Positions 26,847 to 35,341 of a stretch of 64,000 nt of DNA are shown here, piece after piece. A program made the translations under genes and the position numbers. Source of the stretch: Burkholderia sp. GAS332 (GTDB lineage Bacteria > Pseudomonadota > Gammaproteobacteria > Burkholderiales > Burkholderiaceae). The notes under the pieces are model-generated. The model was given only the letters and a program-made list of their open reading frames with translations, was not told where the DNA came from and searched no databases. The stretch spans positions 124,001-188,000 of the forward strand of contig FSRV01000002.1 of assembly GCA_900142905.1 (NCBI GenBank), read 5' to 3'. The first letter of the stretch is position 1, and each line of letters opens with the position of its first letter.

Positions 26847-27228
26847 GGCCGATTATGCATAGTTCGCAATTATGGAAACAACTCGACCATCCGCTGCGGA
26901 AAATCTGCGTCTCGGGTGGGTTCCATGGCGTTCATGCTTGAGCGCGCTTGACATAATTTCCGCTTCGCCTGAACCGTGTGGTTTCGTCGACGTGACGTTC
27001 CGAGGGCTTCGAGTTAAGGCTCGTATCACCAGGCCCCTCAGAAAAGGGCACATCCTTGTGCATCCGCGCAAACCTCGGGGGCTTGATCGTACGCTTCGAT
27101 TGCCGCCCCCATCGCGATCAACAGCGCGATTATGCGAAGCACGCAAACCGTGTCGTGCAGGCCGTTTCAGCAGATCGATCGTTTTTCCCAGACCGCTTTG
27201 CATAATCACGAGCTTTGCATAATCGGCC
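26847..27228. mobile_element. MITE-like element, 382 bp, with 28-bp terminal inverted repeats
   Basis: The left end 26847-26874 and the reverse complement of the right end 27201-27228 agree at 24 of 28 positions, both beginning GGCCGATTATGCA and ending ATTATG. An internal copy of the motif CGATTATGCNAAGCNCG lies at 27128-27144. No transposase frame was recognised inside. Such ends with repeated subterminal motifs suggest a non-autonomous transposon or a remnant of a recombinase-mobilised element. The rest of the gap 26509-27442 holds no gene that can be supported. Confidence 0.6.
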
Positions 27229-27442
27229 TGAGCCGACATTGAGGTGACGACGTCAGTTAGGGGCCTACAGGTCGCTTTCCTGCCGTTAGCACGCCGATGG
27301 CCGCGAATGTCGGGGCTCTCTGTCCGCGAAGCGTGCTCCCGCCCCTGAGCGGTCGTCGCGATTCCTGCAAACCGGACGACCGTTAACAAGATGCAACAGC
27401 CATTCAACTACCGTACCCTTCGACCAGGGAGTTACTGTTAAT

Positions 27443-28171
27443 TTATTCGAGTCTACCGAGATCCGCCAGTCGATTGTAGAATTCTTTCAGGTCCTTCCTG
27501 GTGGATATGCTGCGCTTTAGGATAATGATGGTTCCATTTTCTCGAAGAGTAGCGGATTTCAAGTGGGCTGGCACATCTTGGTTCGAAACCAAATAGGCCC
27601 AATGGAAACCACCAAAGATAAAGCTATACACGATTTGACCGAGTGCCCGCTGACGAATTGGTTGGAAAATTTCGTCCAATACCAAGCCAGATTCGTGCTG
27701 GATTGCGAACATGAAACAGGCGTAACGATCCGGTGAGCTAGGGTCGCCGTTAATGAGTAACGTACGTAGCCGCTCCTCATGCGGACCGAGCATAATATGC
27801 TCAAAGAACTGCAGCTTCGAGACTCCAGCCCGCCATATGATGGAGAGCTGAAAGAGCCTGAATTTTCTATAGTCCACGCCCTCCATATAGATGAGACTGC
27901 CTTGGCCAGTAATAGTAAGAGGTAATTCCCCTCGAATGAATTGGCGTGCATAACCTTCCCATATAGAAAATCTTTGCTCGCAGGCATTACACAGCAGCCG
28001 CTCCTTTAGCCCTTTTTGTTTAAGCACGTTAGGCAGGTCTGGATCTGCGGATAAAATTTGTAGCCGGTGTTTCTGGTCGTAAAGCGGTTCGTACAAAAAC
28101 TCAGGAAAAATATGGGATTCCTGAAGCTGTACGTCTCTGAGGCAAAGTGCGCAGCGACACATATATCTCAA
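27443..28171 (-). CDS. HNH-like zinc-binding protein, unknown function
   Basis: A 242-residue protein. The N-terminus has two zinc-finger pairs, CALC at about residues 7-10 and CNAC at about 61-64, with SHIFPEFLYEPLYD between them. This is the arrangement of HNH-endonuclease-like treble clefs (CxxC ... SHIxP ... CxxC). The remaining 170 residues are alpha/beta without a recognised domain. AT-rich codon use sets it apart from the 40-60 kb genes and suggests transfer. Proteins of this type are frequent in defence islands, but nuclease activity is not shown: no clear catalytic His-Asn-His set was seen. Confidence 0.65.
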   Translation of the reverse strand: MRYMCRCALCLRDVQLQESHIFPEFLYEPLYDQKHRLQILSADPDLPNVLKQKGLKERLLCNACEQRFSIWEGYARQFIRGELPLTITGQGSLIYMEGVDYRKFRLFQLSIIWRAGVSKLQFFEHIMLGPHEERLRTLLINGDPSSPDRYACFMFAIQHESGLVLDEIFQPIRQRALGQIVYSFIFGGFHWAYLVSNQDVPAHLKSATLRENGTIIILKRSISTRKDLKEFYNRLADLGRLE

Positions 28172-28750
28172 AAATTAAGTAACAGGTAAGTTCGACAGCA
28201 TATGGCTGACGATACGGCAAAGCAAGAGGTTCGACAAACGTCTGTTGCGTAAGAGAAGCTGTCGTTTGCTCGTCCTTATGAACACTAGACCGAATGACAG
28301 CAACTGGCCAGTTGCACCCGCTCACCTATCGTGCAAAAAAGCTGTCGTTGGAGCAGGACGAACGTTTGCGAACCACGGCTTACGGTGAGCGAGGCTGAAC
28401 GTGTACAGTCGGCCACGAACAGCCATTCGCTAGTGCAAAAAATCGAAGCTTCGGCTGTCAGCTAAGCGTCAATTAGCAGCCATTTCGTTAGCGACGGTTG
28501 AACGTTGCTTCGCCAGCTCTCAGGTCTTTTGACATTCAGCGCGTTTGAGGGACGGCAAATATTCGCACCCTCTGGATTGATGCAGTCTGTCGGGTCTGAT
28601 GTTGGATGGTTACCAGACGGTCTGTGCCACTGGTCGCCCAAATTGCCCCCAAATTGCTAAGGTTATGTCTGCGCGAGGTAGCGGTTCGGTTTGCCTCGTC
28701 GATCAATACAACTTACTTCAATGCCGTTCGACCGTTATGGGGCACTCAAT
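28172..28750. other. intergenic with perfect 16-bp palindrome
   Basis: No gene supported. Contains the perfect palindrome GCAACTGGCCAGTTGC at 28300-28315. AT content rises toward the gene at 28751. Function unknown; it could be an operator shared by the divergent genes at 27443 and 28751. Confidence 0.4.
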
Positions 28751-29473
28751 ATGGAGAATTCTTTGCTATCCGGCCATTCGTCCGATTGGTGGAACAGCGC
28801 CATGCTTCTGTCTCTTGCTTTGGCAGCTTTTGTCGCGCTTCTTGTTGCGGGAGCAACAACCGGAGCAGTTATGTCAGCAAGGCGCGAAGCGGCTGCAGCA
28901 CAGCACGATTTAGAACGATATAAGTCAACTGTTGCTGGGCAAGTCGCCGATGCAAAAAAAGCAGGAATCGAAGCTGGCGAGAAAGCGGGTAATGCTGACC
29001 TAAAGGCCGCCCAGGCAAATGAAAGAGCGGCTGCTTTTGAAAAAGAAGCGCAAGAACTGAAAGCATCCAACCTGGCATTGGAAGTACAAATACAGCCTCG
29101 ACGTCTTAGTGGGGAGAATTCAAAGAAACTGGCAGAAGTTCTATCTAAAATGGGATCGTTCCCTATCGGGATCGTATCAAGAATATTTGACCCGGAAGGA
29201 TCAGATTTTGCGGATGACTTGGATAGCGCATTCGGTGCCGCGAAGTGGCATCCGGTTAGACAGCGCGATTGGACGATGTCCAATCGGGGCGTTGCCATTG
29301 CCGCTTTCGAAGGCACAACTCTTCCTCCGGACTTCACAAATGCTCTTATCTCGGCACTTGCCGGGGCCGGCATCAAAGCAACAGTGATCACGATCAGTAA
29401 AGACAACCAAAACACAACGTCCGCGCATTTCCAACCTAACGAGCTATATCTCCTTGTGGGAGCGAAACCATAA
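28751..29473 (+). CDS. membrane-anchored coiled-coil protein
   Basis: A 240-residue protein from the ATG at 28751 (MENSLLSGHSSDWWNSAMLL). One transmembrane helix (SLALAAFVALLVAGATTGAV) is followed by about 80 residues of Ala/Lys/Glu-rich coiled coil (DAKKAGIEAGEKAGNADLKA, AQANERAAAFEKEAQELKAS). The globular C-terminal domain of about 110 residues (KLAEVLSKMGSFPIGIVSRI; AGIKATVITISKDNQ; NELYLLVGAKP) resembles receptor-like or small-molecule-binding domains found after coiled coils in accessory genes. No family recognised. The DUF2971 gene follows after 218 bases. Confidence 0.7.
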   Translation: MENSLLSGHSSDWWNSAMLLSLALAAFVALLVAGATTGAVMSARREAAAAQHDLERYKSTVAGQVADAKKAGIEAGEKAGNADLKAAQANERAAAFEKEAQELKASNLALEVQIQPRRLSGENSKKLAEVLSKMGSFPIGIVSRIFDPEGSDFADDLDSAFGAAKWHPVRQRDWTMSNRGVAIAAFEGTTLPPDFTNALISALAGAGIKATVITISKDNQNTTSAHFQPNELYLLVGAKP

Positions 29474-29690
29474 AGAAGTGCGGTCCATGTGGAGGAAAGC
29501 GTCCTTCCGCACCCGTTTCAGTTTGCCAATTGTGTTAGCCAAGCGACCTGCACAACTCGCGCGATTTCCAAGGGGGCGGTCAGAGCCCATCAGAAAAAGA
29601 AGGCGAGCGCCCGGATCACTAGGAGTGACCTCTCGCGGTGCTACCATGGATCGGAAGCTAACCGCCGTCGATGCTGAGAAAGGTGGATCA

Positions 29691-30572
29691 ATGAAACAGA
29701 GATATCGGCATAAGAACAGACCGAAAGCAATGAAACAGGCACATCACATAACGTACAAACCGGAATATCTATACAAGTACACGCCTCTGCGTGCACCGCC
29801 AGATAAGCCAGGAAGACAACAGCAACTTGATGCGCTACTTACAACACCGCAACTGTGGCTGGCTGCGCCTTCGTCATTTAATGACCCCATGGATTGCAAG
29901 CCGGGATTTCGATTCAGCGGTGGAACTCCAGAGGCACGCGAAAAATTCCGTCGGGTCACGATTATCCGCATGGTCAAACGCGATCATCCGCAGGCGAAAG
30001 GCGATGAATTAATAAGTTTGGTAGCGGACTATTCGCGAAAGCGGCAAGACATTGATTCTCGTTTCGAAGAAGAGGCTGATCTGGCACTTTCAGCGGCGCT
30101 ACAAAGTATTGGTGTCTTGTGCCTGTCTGAACGTCACCGCGATCCCGTCATGTTCTATCACTACGGCGACAGGCATTCTGGCATGTGTCTGAAGTTCAGA
30201 ATTGGCGATTTCCTTGCTGGTGTCGAGCGAGTGAAGTACGGCGAAAATTATCCCGTGGTTGAATTTTTTGACGACTTGGACCATGAAGAACAGTTCGAAA
30301 AAATATTTCTGACGAAGTACAAAAGCTGGGAATACGAACATGAGTGGCGATACGTCGCAGCCAACCTTGATCTGGAGAACCCGCAGCGTCTCCGCGATTA
30401 CCCGGCTGAGCTACTGAGCGGTGTAACCTTTGGCTACAAGATGCCTCAAGACGATCGAGACTACGCCGTCGATCTATTGTGCAAACGCGGTTCGAAAGTG
30501 GAACTGTTTGAAGCCAAACTGGATCGCAACCACTACCTGCTGGACATCGTGCCTTACGAGCCCGGAAAATAA
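29691..30572 (+). CDS. DUF2971-family protein
   Basis: A 293-residue protein from the ATG at 29691, preceded by GAGAAAGGTGG; the frame is open to 29454 but the earlier part is basic, low-complexity and overlaps the preceding gene. The family pattern is clear: LYKYTPL, LWLAAPSSFNDPMDCKPGFR, VLCLSERHRDPVMFYHYGDR, HSGMCLKFRIG and KYKSWEYEHEWRYV. DUF2971 proteins are cytoplasmic, of unknown activity, and common in variable islands. A second in-frame ATG at 29730 is possible. Confidence 0.82.
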   Translation: MKQRYRHKNRPKAMKQAHHITYKPEYLYKYTPLRAPPDKPGRQQQLDALLTTPQLWLAAPSSFNDPMDCKPGFRFSGGTPEAREKFRRVTIIRMVKRDHPQAKGDELISLVADYSRKRQDIDSRFEEEADLALSAALQSIGVLCLSERHRDPVMFYHYGDRHSGMCLKFRIGDFLAGVERVKYGENYPVVEFFDDLDHEEQFEKIFLTKYKSWEYEHEWRYVAANLDLENPQRLRDYPAELLSGVTFGYKMPQDDRDYAVDLLCKRGSKVELFEAKLDRNHYLLDIVPYEPGK

Positions 30573-30926
30573 CCCGCTGCTTCGAGCCCTTCACCGTGTG
30601 GACGCGTCCTCTTTCGCGAGTTCGGCGCCAAACACGCGATCGAGGTTCGCCAGCAATCCCGCAATTTGCCGAAGCGGCGGGGAAGTCCCTTGCGAGCGCA
30701 ACCGCTCGTCCCGGAAAATCCCACTTGTTTGACTTTCTCGCTTCAGCCGGAACCGGCCATCTGCGGACCTCCATCACGGCCTCACACGGACGTTCGAGCG
30801 TCAGCTACGCTCCGCGACAGCAGACTGTCGTCCAACCTCATCACTGGCGCGTCATTCGGCCGAAGCAGGGCCTTCGCAGCGAAAAGACGGATGTCGATTA
30901 TTCAGCGATAATCAATTCGTCGTATC
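30573..30926. other. intergenic between DUF2971 gene and retron, nothing recognised
   Basis: Convergent gene ends. No gene is supported on either strand. A short hairpin by the retron end is listed separately. Confidence 0.4.
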
Positions 30927-30944
30927 TCGATAGTAATCTATCGA
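30927..30944 (-). terminator. hairpin after the retron RT gene
   Basis: TCGATAG-TAAT-CTATCGA, a perfect 7-bp stem beginning 4 bases beyond the RT stop codon (30949). AT-rich and without a long T-run, so at best a weak terminator. Confidence 0.35.
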
Positions 30945-30948
30945 ATCG

Positions 30949-32697
30949 TTAGGGCTTCGCAAGCTTGGCCTGATAGTCGTCTGTCACTTTTATTATTCTA
31001 TCCAAGATGGCCTTAAATCCACTGAAATCGATAGTCCCTGCTTTTTTTGCCACGATGTCCCGAGCGAAATGCCCTTTTCCGTAGAAGCCAGGCTTGTCAT
31101 CAGTCTTGTTGCTTCGGTCAAATTTTCTGCCATTAAGCTCCTCTTTCAACGTCGCATCATCGAAAAAATCTTCAATCGCGGTCTCCCCATTGTTGGGCCC
31201 GCGCGGCGTTGGAACAACGTATAAATTGCCCGTGACATGTATAAAATCGGCTAGTCCCTGAGGCTTTTTCTTTTTAGTAATTCCCGCAATCGCTTCATAG
31301 ACGCTATGCGCGCCCTTGTCATTGTCTATTAAGACAATCACAGGGAAGCGCGGTGCAGGAGCCTTAAAACTATGTTGCACATCTGCATGATAGTGTTTTA
31401 GGAGCTTGCATATTCCCCCGACGCCACCAGTGAGCTCTGTGATTTCCCCAGTACGCGTCTCAGCATACTTATAAAAGCGAACTTTTAACTTTGACGGCGC
31501 ACCTGACTCAACCAAGCTTGGATACATGGCTGATAATGCTTTTATTGCACAACGTAGATACACGTTATCGGTCTTACCTTCGCAAACGATGATAGGCTCA
31601 CGGAGACCGTAGAACAGGTCAAAATACAAAAAGCGTCTGAACAACTCCACTCGACCGGCGGTGCTCTCAAATTCACGACCGTTGTCTATGGCTAACTTGT
31701 GATTGAATCGGTCCACATGGTCGATGTAGGAGAGCATGCCAAGCAGTTGCTTGTTCTCTCCCGCCTTGCGATTTTCCAGAATGATGGTCCCGTTGGCGTC
31801 TCTCTTCTTGTAGACGAATTCAAATGCTCCCGTTGTAAAGAGGCTGTGCGCCATCGCACGTACGGTGTATCGATAGGTCGCAGGCACATTTACTTTCTGA
31901 TTGACCGTAAGACCAGTCACCTCTTGTCGTGAATCACGATATTGCAACCGCGTTTTGGACGGATTGAACGCAAACCCGCTTCTGCTAACCAACCGGTCAA
32001 GCTCTGCTCCCGGAACCCACGTATGGTCGCCGCCAAGGGTTGCTATCTCAGGAGGGAACGTCGGATTGTTCGTGCTGAATGTGAGGTCATCGGCATATCT
32101 CGTATAACTCGCGCTGTGCTTTGCCGCCAAGCTGGAAAGCTGGATATCCATCGGATGGGCGAGGAGGTTAGAGATTACCGGCGAGCATGGGCTACCCTGT
32201 GGTAGCTTGTTCTCGAAGCACGCTATCTGAGCAATGACCGTGGCAACGTCGGGGTGCAAAGCAAAGTTGCGGTCTTTGATAAAAAATCCGCGTACACGTC
32301 CGAAGTTAATCGTGCCAAAGAAATCGTGTAAATCTGCGTTGAAGACAAACCGACGAGTGACATGTACTCGTCCATTCGTCATGATTGTGTGATGCCTCTT
32401 GAATCCGTGAGCAATTCCGTGCCGCCGTCCATTTCCAGGCTTAACGTGGGATAGGGCGATTTCGTCACTGCAGTCTTGCAGAACAGATGCTAGCTTTTGC
32501 TGAACGAGTTTAAGCCCTAAAGATGGAGCCAAAATTTCTCGTTGTCCGCCATGCCGTTTGGGAATGCCGAAGCGCGTATATTTGGTAGCTGGTGCGGTCT
32601 TATACAGAATGTACGCGAGATTTCGTGGCGAGACATCCAGAATAATAGCGAGGTCACGCCGAGCAGTAGCAGCCTTAAGCTTTTGAAGACTTGACAT
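30949..32697 (-). CDS. retron reverse transcriptase fused to TOPRIM domain (Ec67/Eco2 type)
   Basis: A 582-residue protein from the ATG at 32697 (MSSLQKLKAATARRDLAIIL); the frame is open to 33114 only by chance, because the retron ncRNA lies there. Residues 1-320 are a retron RT: LHDFFGTINFGRVRGFF (first catalytic Asp region), LPQGSPCSPVISNL, the active site YTRYADDLTFS and the retron hallmark EVTGLTVN. The second half is an OLD-like TOPRIM nuclease fold: IIVCEGKTDNVYL supplies the catalytic Glu, VIVLIDNDKGAHSV the Asp-x-Asp, and TAIEDFFDD a further acidic cluster. Length, order and motifs match the E. coli Ec67 protein (about 586 residues) throughout, as recalled. Ec67 retrons protect against phage: msDNA-RT senses infection and the TOPRIM part acts as the toxic effector. 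Confidence 0.95.
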   Translation of the reverse strand: MSSLQKLKAATARRDLAIILDVSPRNLAYILYKTAPATKYTRFGIPKRHGGQREILAPSLGLKLVQQKLASVLQDCSDEIALSHVKPGNGRRHGIAHGFKRHHTIMTNGRVHVTRRFVFNADLHDFFGTINFGRVRGFFIKDRNFALHPDVATVIAQIACFENKLPQGSPCSPVISNLLAHPMDIQLSSLAAKHSASYTRYADDLTFSTNNPTFPPEIATLGGDHTWVPGAELDRLVSRSGFAFNPSKTRLQYRDSRQEVTGLTVNQKVNVPATYRYTVRAMAHSLFTTGAFEFVYKKRDANGTIILENRKAGENKQLLGMLSYIDHVDRFNHKLAIDNGREFESTAGRVELFRRFLYFDLFYGLREPIIVCEGKTDNVYLRCAIKALSAMYPSLVESGAPSKLKVRFYKYAETRTGEITELTGGVGGICKLLKHYHADVQHSFKAPAPRFPVIVLIDNDKGAHSVYEAIAGITKKKKPQGLADFIHVTGNLYVVPTPRGPNNGETAIEDFFDDATLKEELNGRKFDRSNKTDDKPGFYGKGHFARDIVAKKAGTIDFSGFKAILDRIIKVTDDYQAKLAKP

Positions 32698-32713
32698 ATG
32701 TCTCAGAGGAAGT

Positions 32714-32835
32714 GGCCCGCGGATACTCTTACGCAAACGGCGCAATTCGGATAATGCAGAGGAAATCCGAGGAGCAAATCCCGGAACTTTTATTTCACAT
32801 GCCATGATGCATGGCAAAAAATCTATCCGCGAGCC
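32714..32835 (-). ncRNA. retron msr-msd RNA (predicted)
   Basis: On the minus strand GGCTCGCGGATA (a1, 32835-32824) and TATCCGCGGGCC (a2, 32725-32714) pair over all 12 positions with one G-U, enclosing 98 bases. Directly after a1 comes GATTTTTT, matching the position and sequence of the branching G in Ec67 (a1 then GATTTG). Next is the msr stem GCCATG-CAT-CATGGC (32815-32801). The msd part can form TCGGAT-12-ATCCGA (32747-32770). Predicted cDNA starts at 32726 and reads CTCTTACGCAAACGG. The RT start codon lies 17 bases beyond a2, as is usual for retrons. Cut sites and final msDNA length cannot be fixed from sequence. Confidence 0.8.
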
Positions 32836-32842
32836 GGGTGGG

Positions 32843-32871
32843 ACTGTAACAGGATGTTTCGCAGCAGACAA
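32843..32871 (-). promoter_or_regulatory. candidate sigma-70 promoter of the retron
   Basis: Minus strand: TTGTCT (32871-32866), 17 bases, TACAGT (32848-32843). Seven bases later is the first base of arm a1, so the predicted transcription start coincides with the 5' end of the ncRNA. Each box matches consensus at 4 of 6 positions. Confidence 0.5.
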
Positions 32872-33123
32872 TCTCTCGAAGTGACTTACTTCGCCGATTC
32901 GACACGGTTTGGCGCCAATTTTCAAGTCAGCGATTTCGATTCGCCAATGGCCGCTATCAGCGCGAAACGCATCATAGTCGGCGCAGGGGCGTGACCGGCA
33001 ACATCGGGTCGGTCTGAGCCACTCCGAGCGGGCCCGTCGGAATGAAGGGCGTGGCTCGGCTTCAGGATTCGTGCGGTCGTGCCGATAGAACAGACTGGCC
33101 GACAAGCAATTCACGGAGCTTCT

Positions 33124-33669
33124 GTGCCCAGAAACAGTGACAAGCCGAAACGCGCTTTCAGGATATTCAACGCTGACCAGGACGTATTGGACTTCAAGTT
33201 CTCATACAACGACCAGGAGACTGCCGAGCTTCACGCGCGGTTGAACGGATCCACGACGATCACTGAACACGATCTTCGTCGGGTGTCGCTATGGAAGTCG
33301 GACAGAGTGCTATGTGTGTCTGACGAGACTCTAGCCAATCTCAACGAACTCTCGACGGTTGAGGGTTTGACGCTGACGGACAACCGGGTCAAGGACGTGA
33401 TTGATGATCTCGTGCTTTCGCAGGGCATCGGTTTCCCAATGGCAAGCGCAATTCTGAAGTTCATCAAGCCGACCCTCTTCCCGATCATTGACGTGCGAGC
33501 GTATCGAGCGCTCACCGGTGTTCAACCGAGCTACTCGACCTATAGCTACGATAAATACATCAGCTATGCGGAGAAAGTGACCGACGTTGCCAGGAAGCTG
33601 AATCGGCCACTTCGCGAGATCGATGAACAGTTGTATTGCTACGACAAGCAGCACAACGGCAAGATTTGA
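33124..33669 (+). CDS. HhH-like protein, unknown function
   Basis: A 181-residue protein; the start chosen is the GTG at 33124 (GTG CCC AGA AAC) with CGGAG upstream. The middle (LSQGIGFPMASAILKFIKPT, LFPIIDVRAYRALTGVQPS) has the helix-hairpin-helix plus catalytic-Asp arrangement seen in HhH-GPD DNA glycosylases (G-x-G...A...D-x-R-x-x-R-A-L). No iron-sulfur Cys are present. It is divergent from the retron with about 290 bases to the ncRNA, and may be a DNA-lesion or defence-related protein; activity is not established. Confidence 0.65.
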   Translation: MPRNSDKPKRAFRIFNADQDVLDFKFSYNDQETAELHARLNGSTTITEHDLRRVSLWKSDRVLCVSDETLANLNELSTVEGLTLTDNRVKDVIDDLVLSQGIGFPMASAILKFIKPTLFPIIDVRAYRALTGVQPSYSTYSYDKYISYAEKVTDVARKLNRPLREIDEQLYCYDKQHNGKI

Positions 33670-34045
33670 ACCGCGTCTAGATGGCGGTTCGCTGGTCAAC
33701 ACCGTGGACGAGAGCCATGAGCGCGGGCTGGAGATCCGTGCCGCCGAGGGAAACCGCGTTGGTCGGGGCCTGCCATGGCCTCCAGTTTCTCACGACCTGT
33801 TTGACAAGCTTTGGCAGGCCGCAGCGGGTCGCAAGCACGAATCCGATTGCGGTGAGACCTGTCATTCGCATCCGCCGACATGCAAATGACCGGAAAGTGA
33901 TCCGTGGCCGCCTGACGAACGCCGGTACTCGAATGGCAGCTCAGGCCGACAACCTGCCGACGGTCGAGCTCTAGCGGATCATTGGTAGAACCTGCGTGCC
34001 ACCGATCACCGGCAGGCAAAGACCCTGACGGTGAGGCTCGAAAGT
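33670..34045. other. intergenic, nothing recognised
   Basis: 376 bases between the HhH-like gene and the end of mcrC. Overlapping frames on both strands are open but show no family features or ribosome sites. Confidence 0.4.
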
Positions 34046-35341
34046 CTAAAGAGCCACGGGTACTTCAGAGTCCACCGTAAACCAATTCAGACCATGCAAT
34101 TTCGCTGCATTCAGGTCAAACGGCAACACTTGAAGATGCAACCCTGTCGAAAAGGCGAATGGTTTAAGCATTGTCATAAACCGCTTGGTACACGGATAGA
34201 CTAAAATCAGTTTGCCGGCGCTGCCCATATAGTTTTGCCCGTATGCATAGAGCTGGTAGAAGTCAGCTTGACTGAGCCCGTAATTGTTGATGCGGTCAGC
34301 TCCGTCAAGCAGCTTCCACTTGGCGTCGAAGATCATCGCAACATTTGGCCCCTCAATCAAAAAGTCGGGCTTGAGCCTGAAGATGCCAGCATTGTCGTGC
34401 TCGCAGAGCCAGTGGCGCGAAGCCTGCTCGGTCAGCCTGTAGCCGGCTGGCAGGCTTGCGCGCAAGGCGTGACCTACGTAACGTTCAAAGAGTTTCTCCA
34501 TCGGAAACAGCAAGCTGATACCCCGCGCCTCCCCGGTCAGCGCCAGCGGTATCTGATGGTCGAGTACCATTTGGCACCAGGGTTTGGCCCGCAGGTAATG
34601 TGTCATCAGGCGGTCCGTGCGCCACGCTCGGAAGTCGGTCTGTATGTTCTGACTAGCCGGCACCTCGTTAAGGATGTGTAGCAGTTCGTTGGCGAGGCGC
34701 CAGTTATCGGGATCCCGGGAGCCTTTGCTCACGCGTTGCAATCCGGACTTGAGCAGACGGTTCTCGGCACGGTCTATCGAGAACACGTCGTGGCGAATAT
34801 TGAAAAGGTCTGCGCGCGCAGGTGATGTGCGTATCTGCTTTGTCAGATCCAACTGGCCGCGCAAATACCGCTGTTCTTCTTCAACGCGAAGATAGTCACG
34901 CCTCATACCGCGCTTGACCACATACTCCAGAGTCTGCAGGAACCGTCGTATTACCCACTCGGTTAGCGGATGATCAAACTGCTGAAGCGCTGCCTCGTTA
35001 CCTTCGCGCGGCGTCAGTTCCATTGCAACTTCAAGCATGCGGCGCAGTAAGGCCCGGGCTTCTTTCACAGTTTGGCCATCGGCGCGGTCCACGTGTTTAG
35101 GCAGGATCTCTAGGCGCAGCCCGTTAGGCGACTCAAGGACACCAACGTAGTTGTCCAGGCGGAGCCACCGTCGGCTTTCGATATGCAGGACCTGCGCACC
35201 TGCTTGGCCTCTCATGCACGCTGAGACCTCGCACAGCCATTCAAAGTCCGCGTTCGTTACCTGCGCCTGATCTAACGTCGCAGGCACCGCGCTGGTCGTC
35301 AAGCGAGCGAATTCACGGACGGTCAGCGTACGAGAGCTCAT
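34046..35341 (-). CDS. mcrC: McrC nuclease subunit of McrBC modification-dependent restriction system
   Basis: A 431-residue protein. The N-terminal half carries the LEILPKHVDRADGQTVKEAR motif shared by McrC proteins and binds the McrB ring. The C-terminal half is a PD-(D/E)XK nuclease: RLKPDFLIEGPNVAMIFDAK gives the Asp and the Asp-Ala-Lys catalytic set, followed by QADFYQLYAYGQNY. It cuts DNA near modified cytosines when McrB loads and translocates. It overlaps mcrB by 4 bases (ATGA), so the two are translationally coupled. Confidence 0.92.
   Translation of the reverse strand: MSSRTLTVREFARLTTSAVPATLDQAQVTNADFEWLCEVSACMRGQAGAQVLHIESRRWLRLDNYVGVLESPNGLRLEILPKHVDRADGQTVKEARALLRRMLEVAMELTPREGNEAALQQFDHPLTEWVIRRFLQTLEYVVKRGMRRDYLRVEEEQRYLRGQLDLTKQIRTSPARADLFNIRHDVFSIDRAENRLLKSGLQRVSKGSRDPDNWRLANELLHILNEVPASQNIQTDFRAWRTDRLMTHYLRAKPWCQMVLDHQIPLALTGEARGISLLFPMEKLFERYVGHALRASLPAGYRLTEQASRHWLCEHDNAGIFRLKPDFLIEGPNVAMIFDAKWKLLDGADRINNYGLSQADFYQLYAYGQNYMGSAGKLILVYPCTKRFMTMLKPFAFSTGLHLQVLPFDLNAAKLHGLNWFTVDSEVPVAL

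Noticed and set aside
26605..26862. 85-codon open frame before the MITE-like element
   Set aside because: Runs into the element's left end; basic low-information sequence; no similarity recognised.
30949..33114. 721-residue version of the retron RT starting at 33114
   Set aside because: The extra 139 residues lie across the predicted ncRNA and promoter and show no RT-family similarity; Ec67 RT begins at the equivalent of the ATG at 32697.
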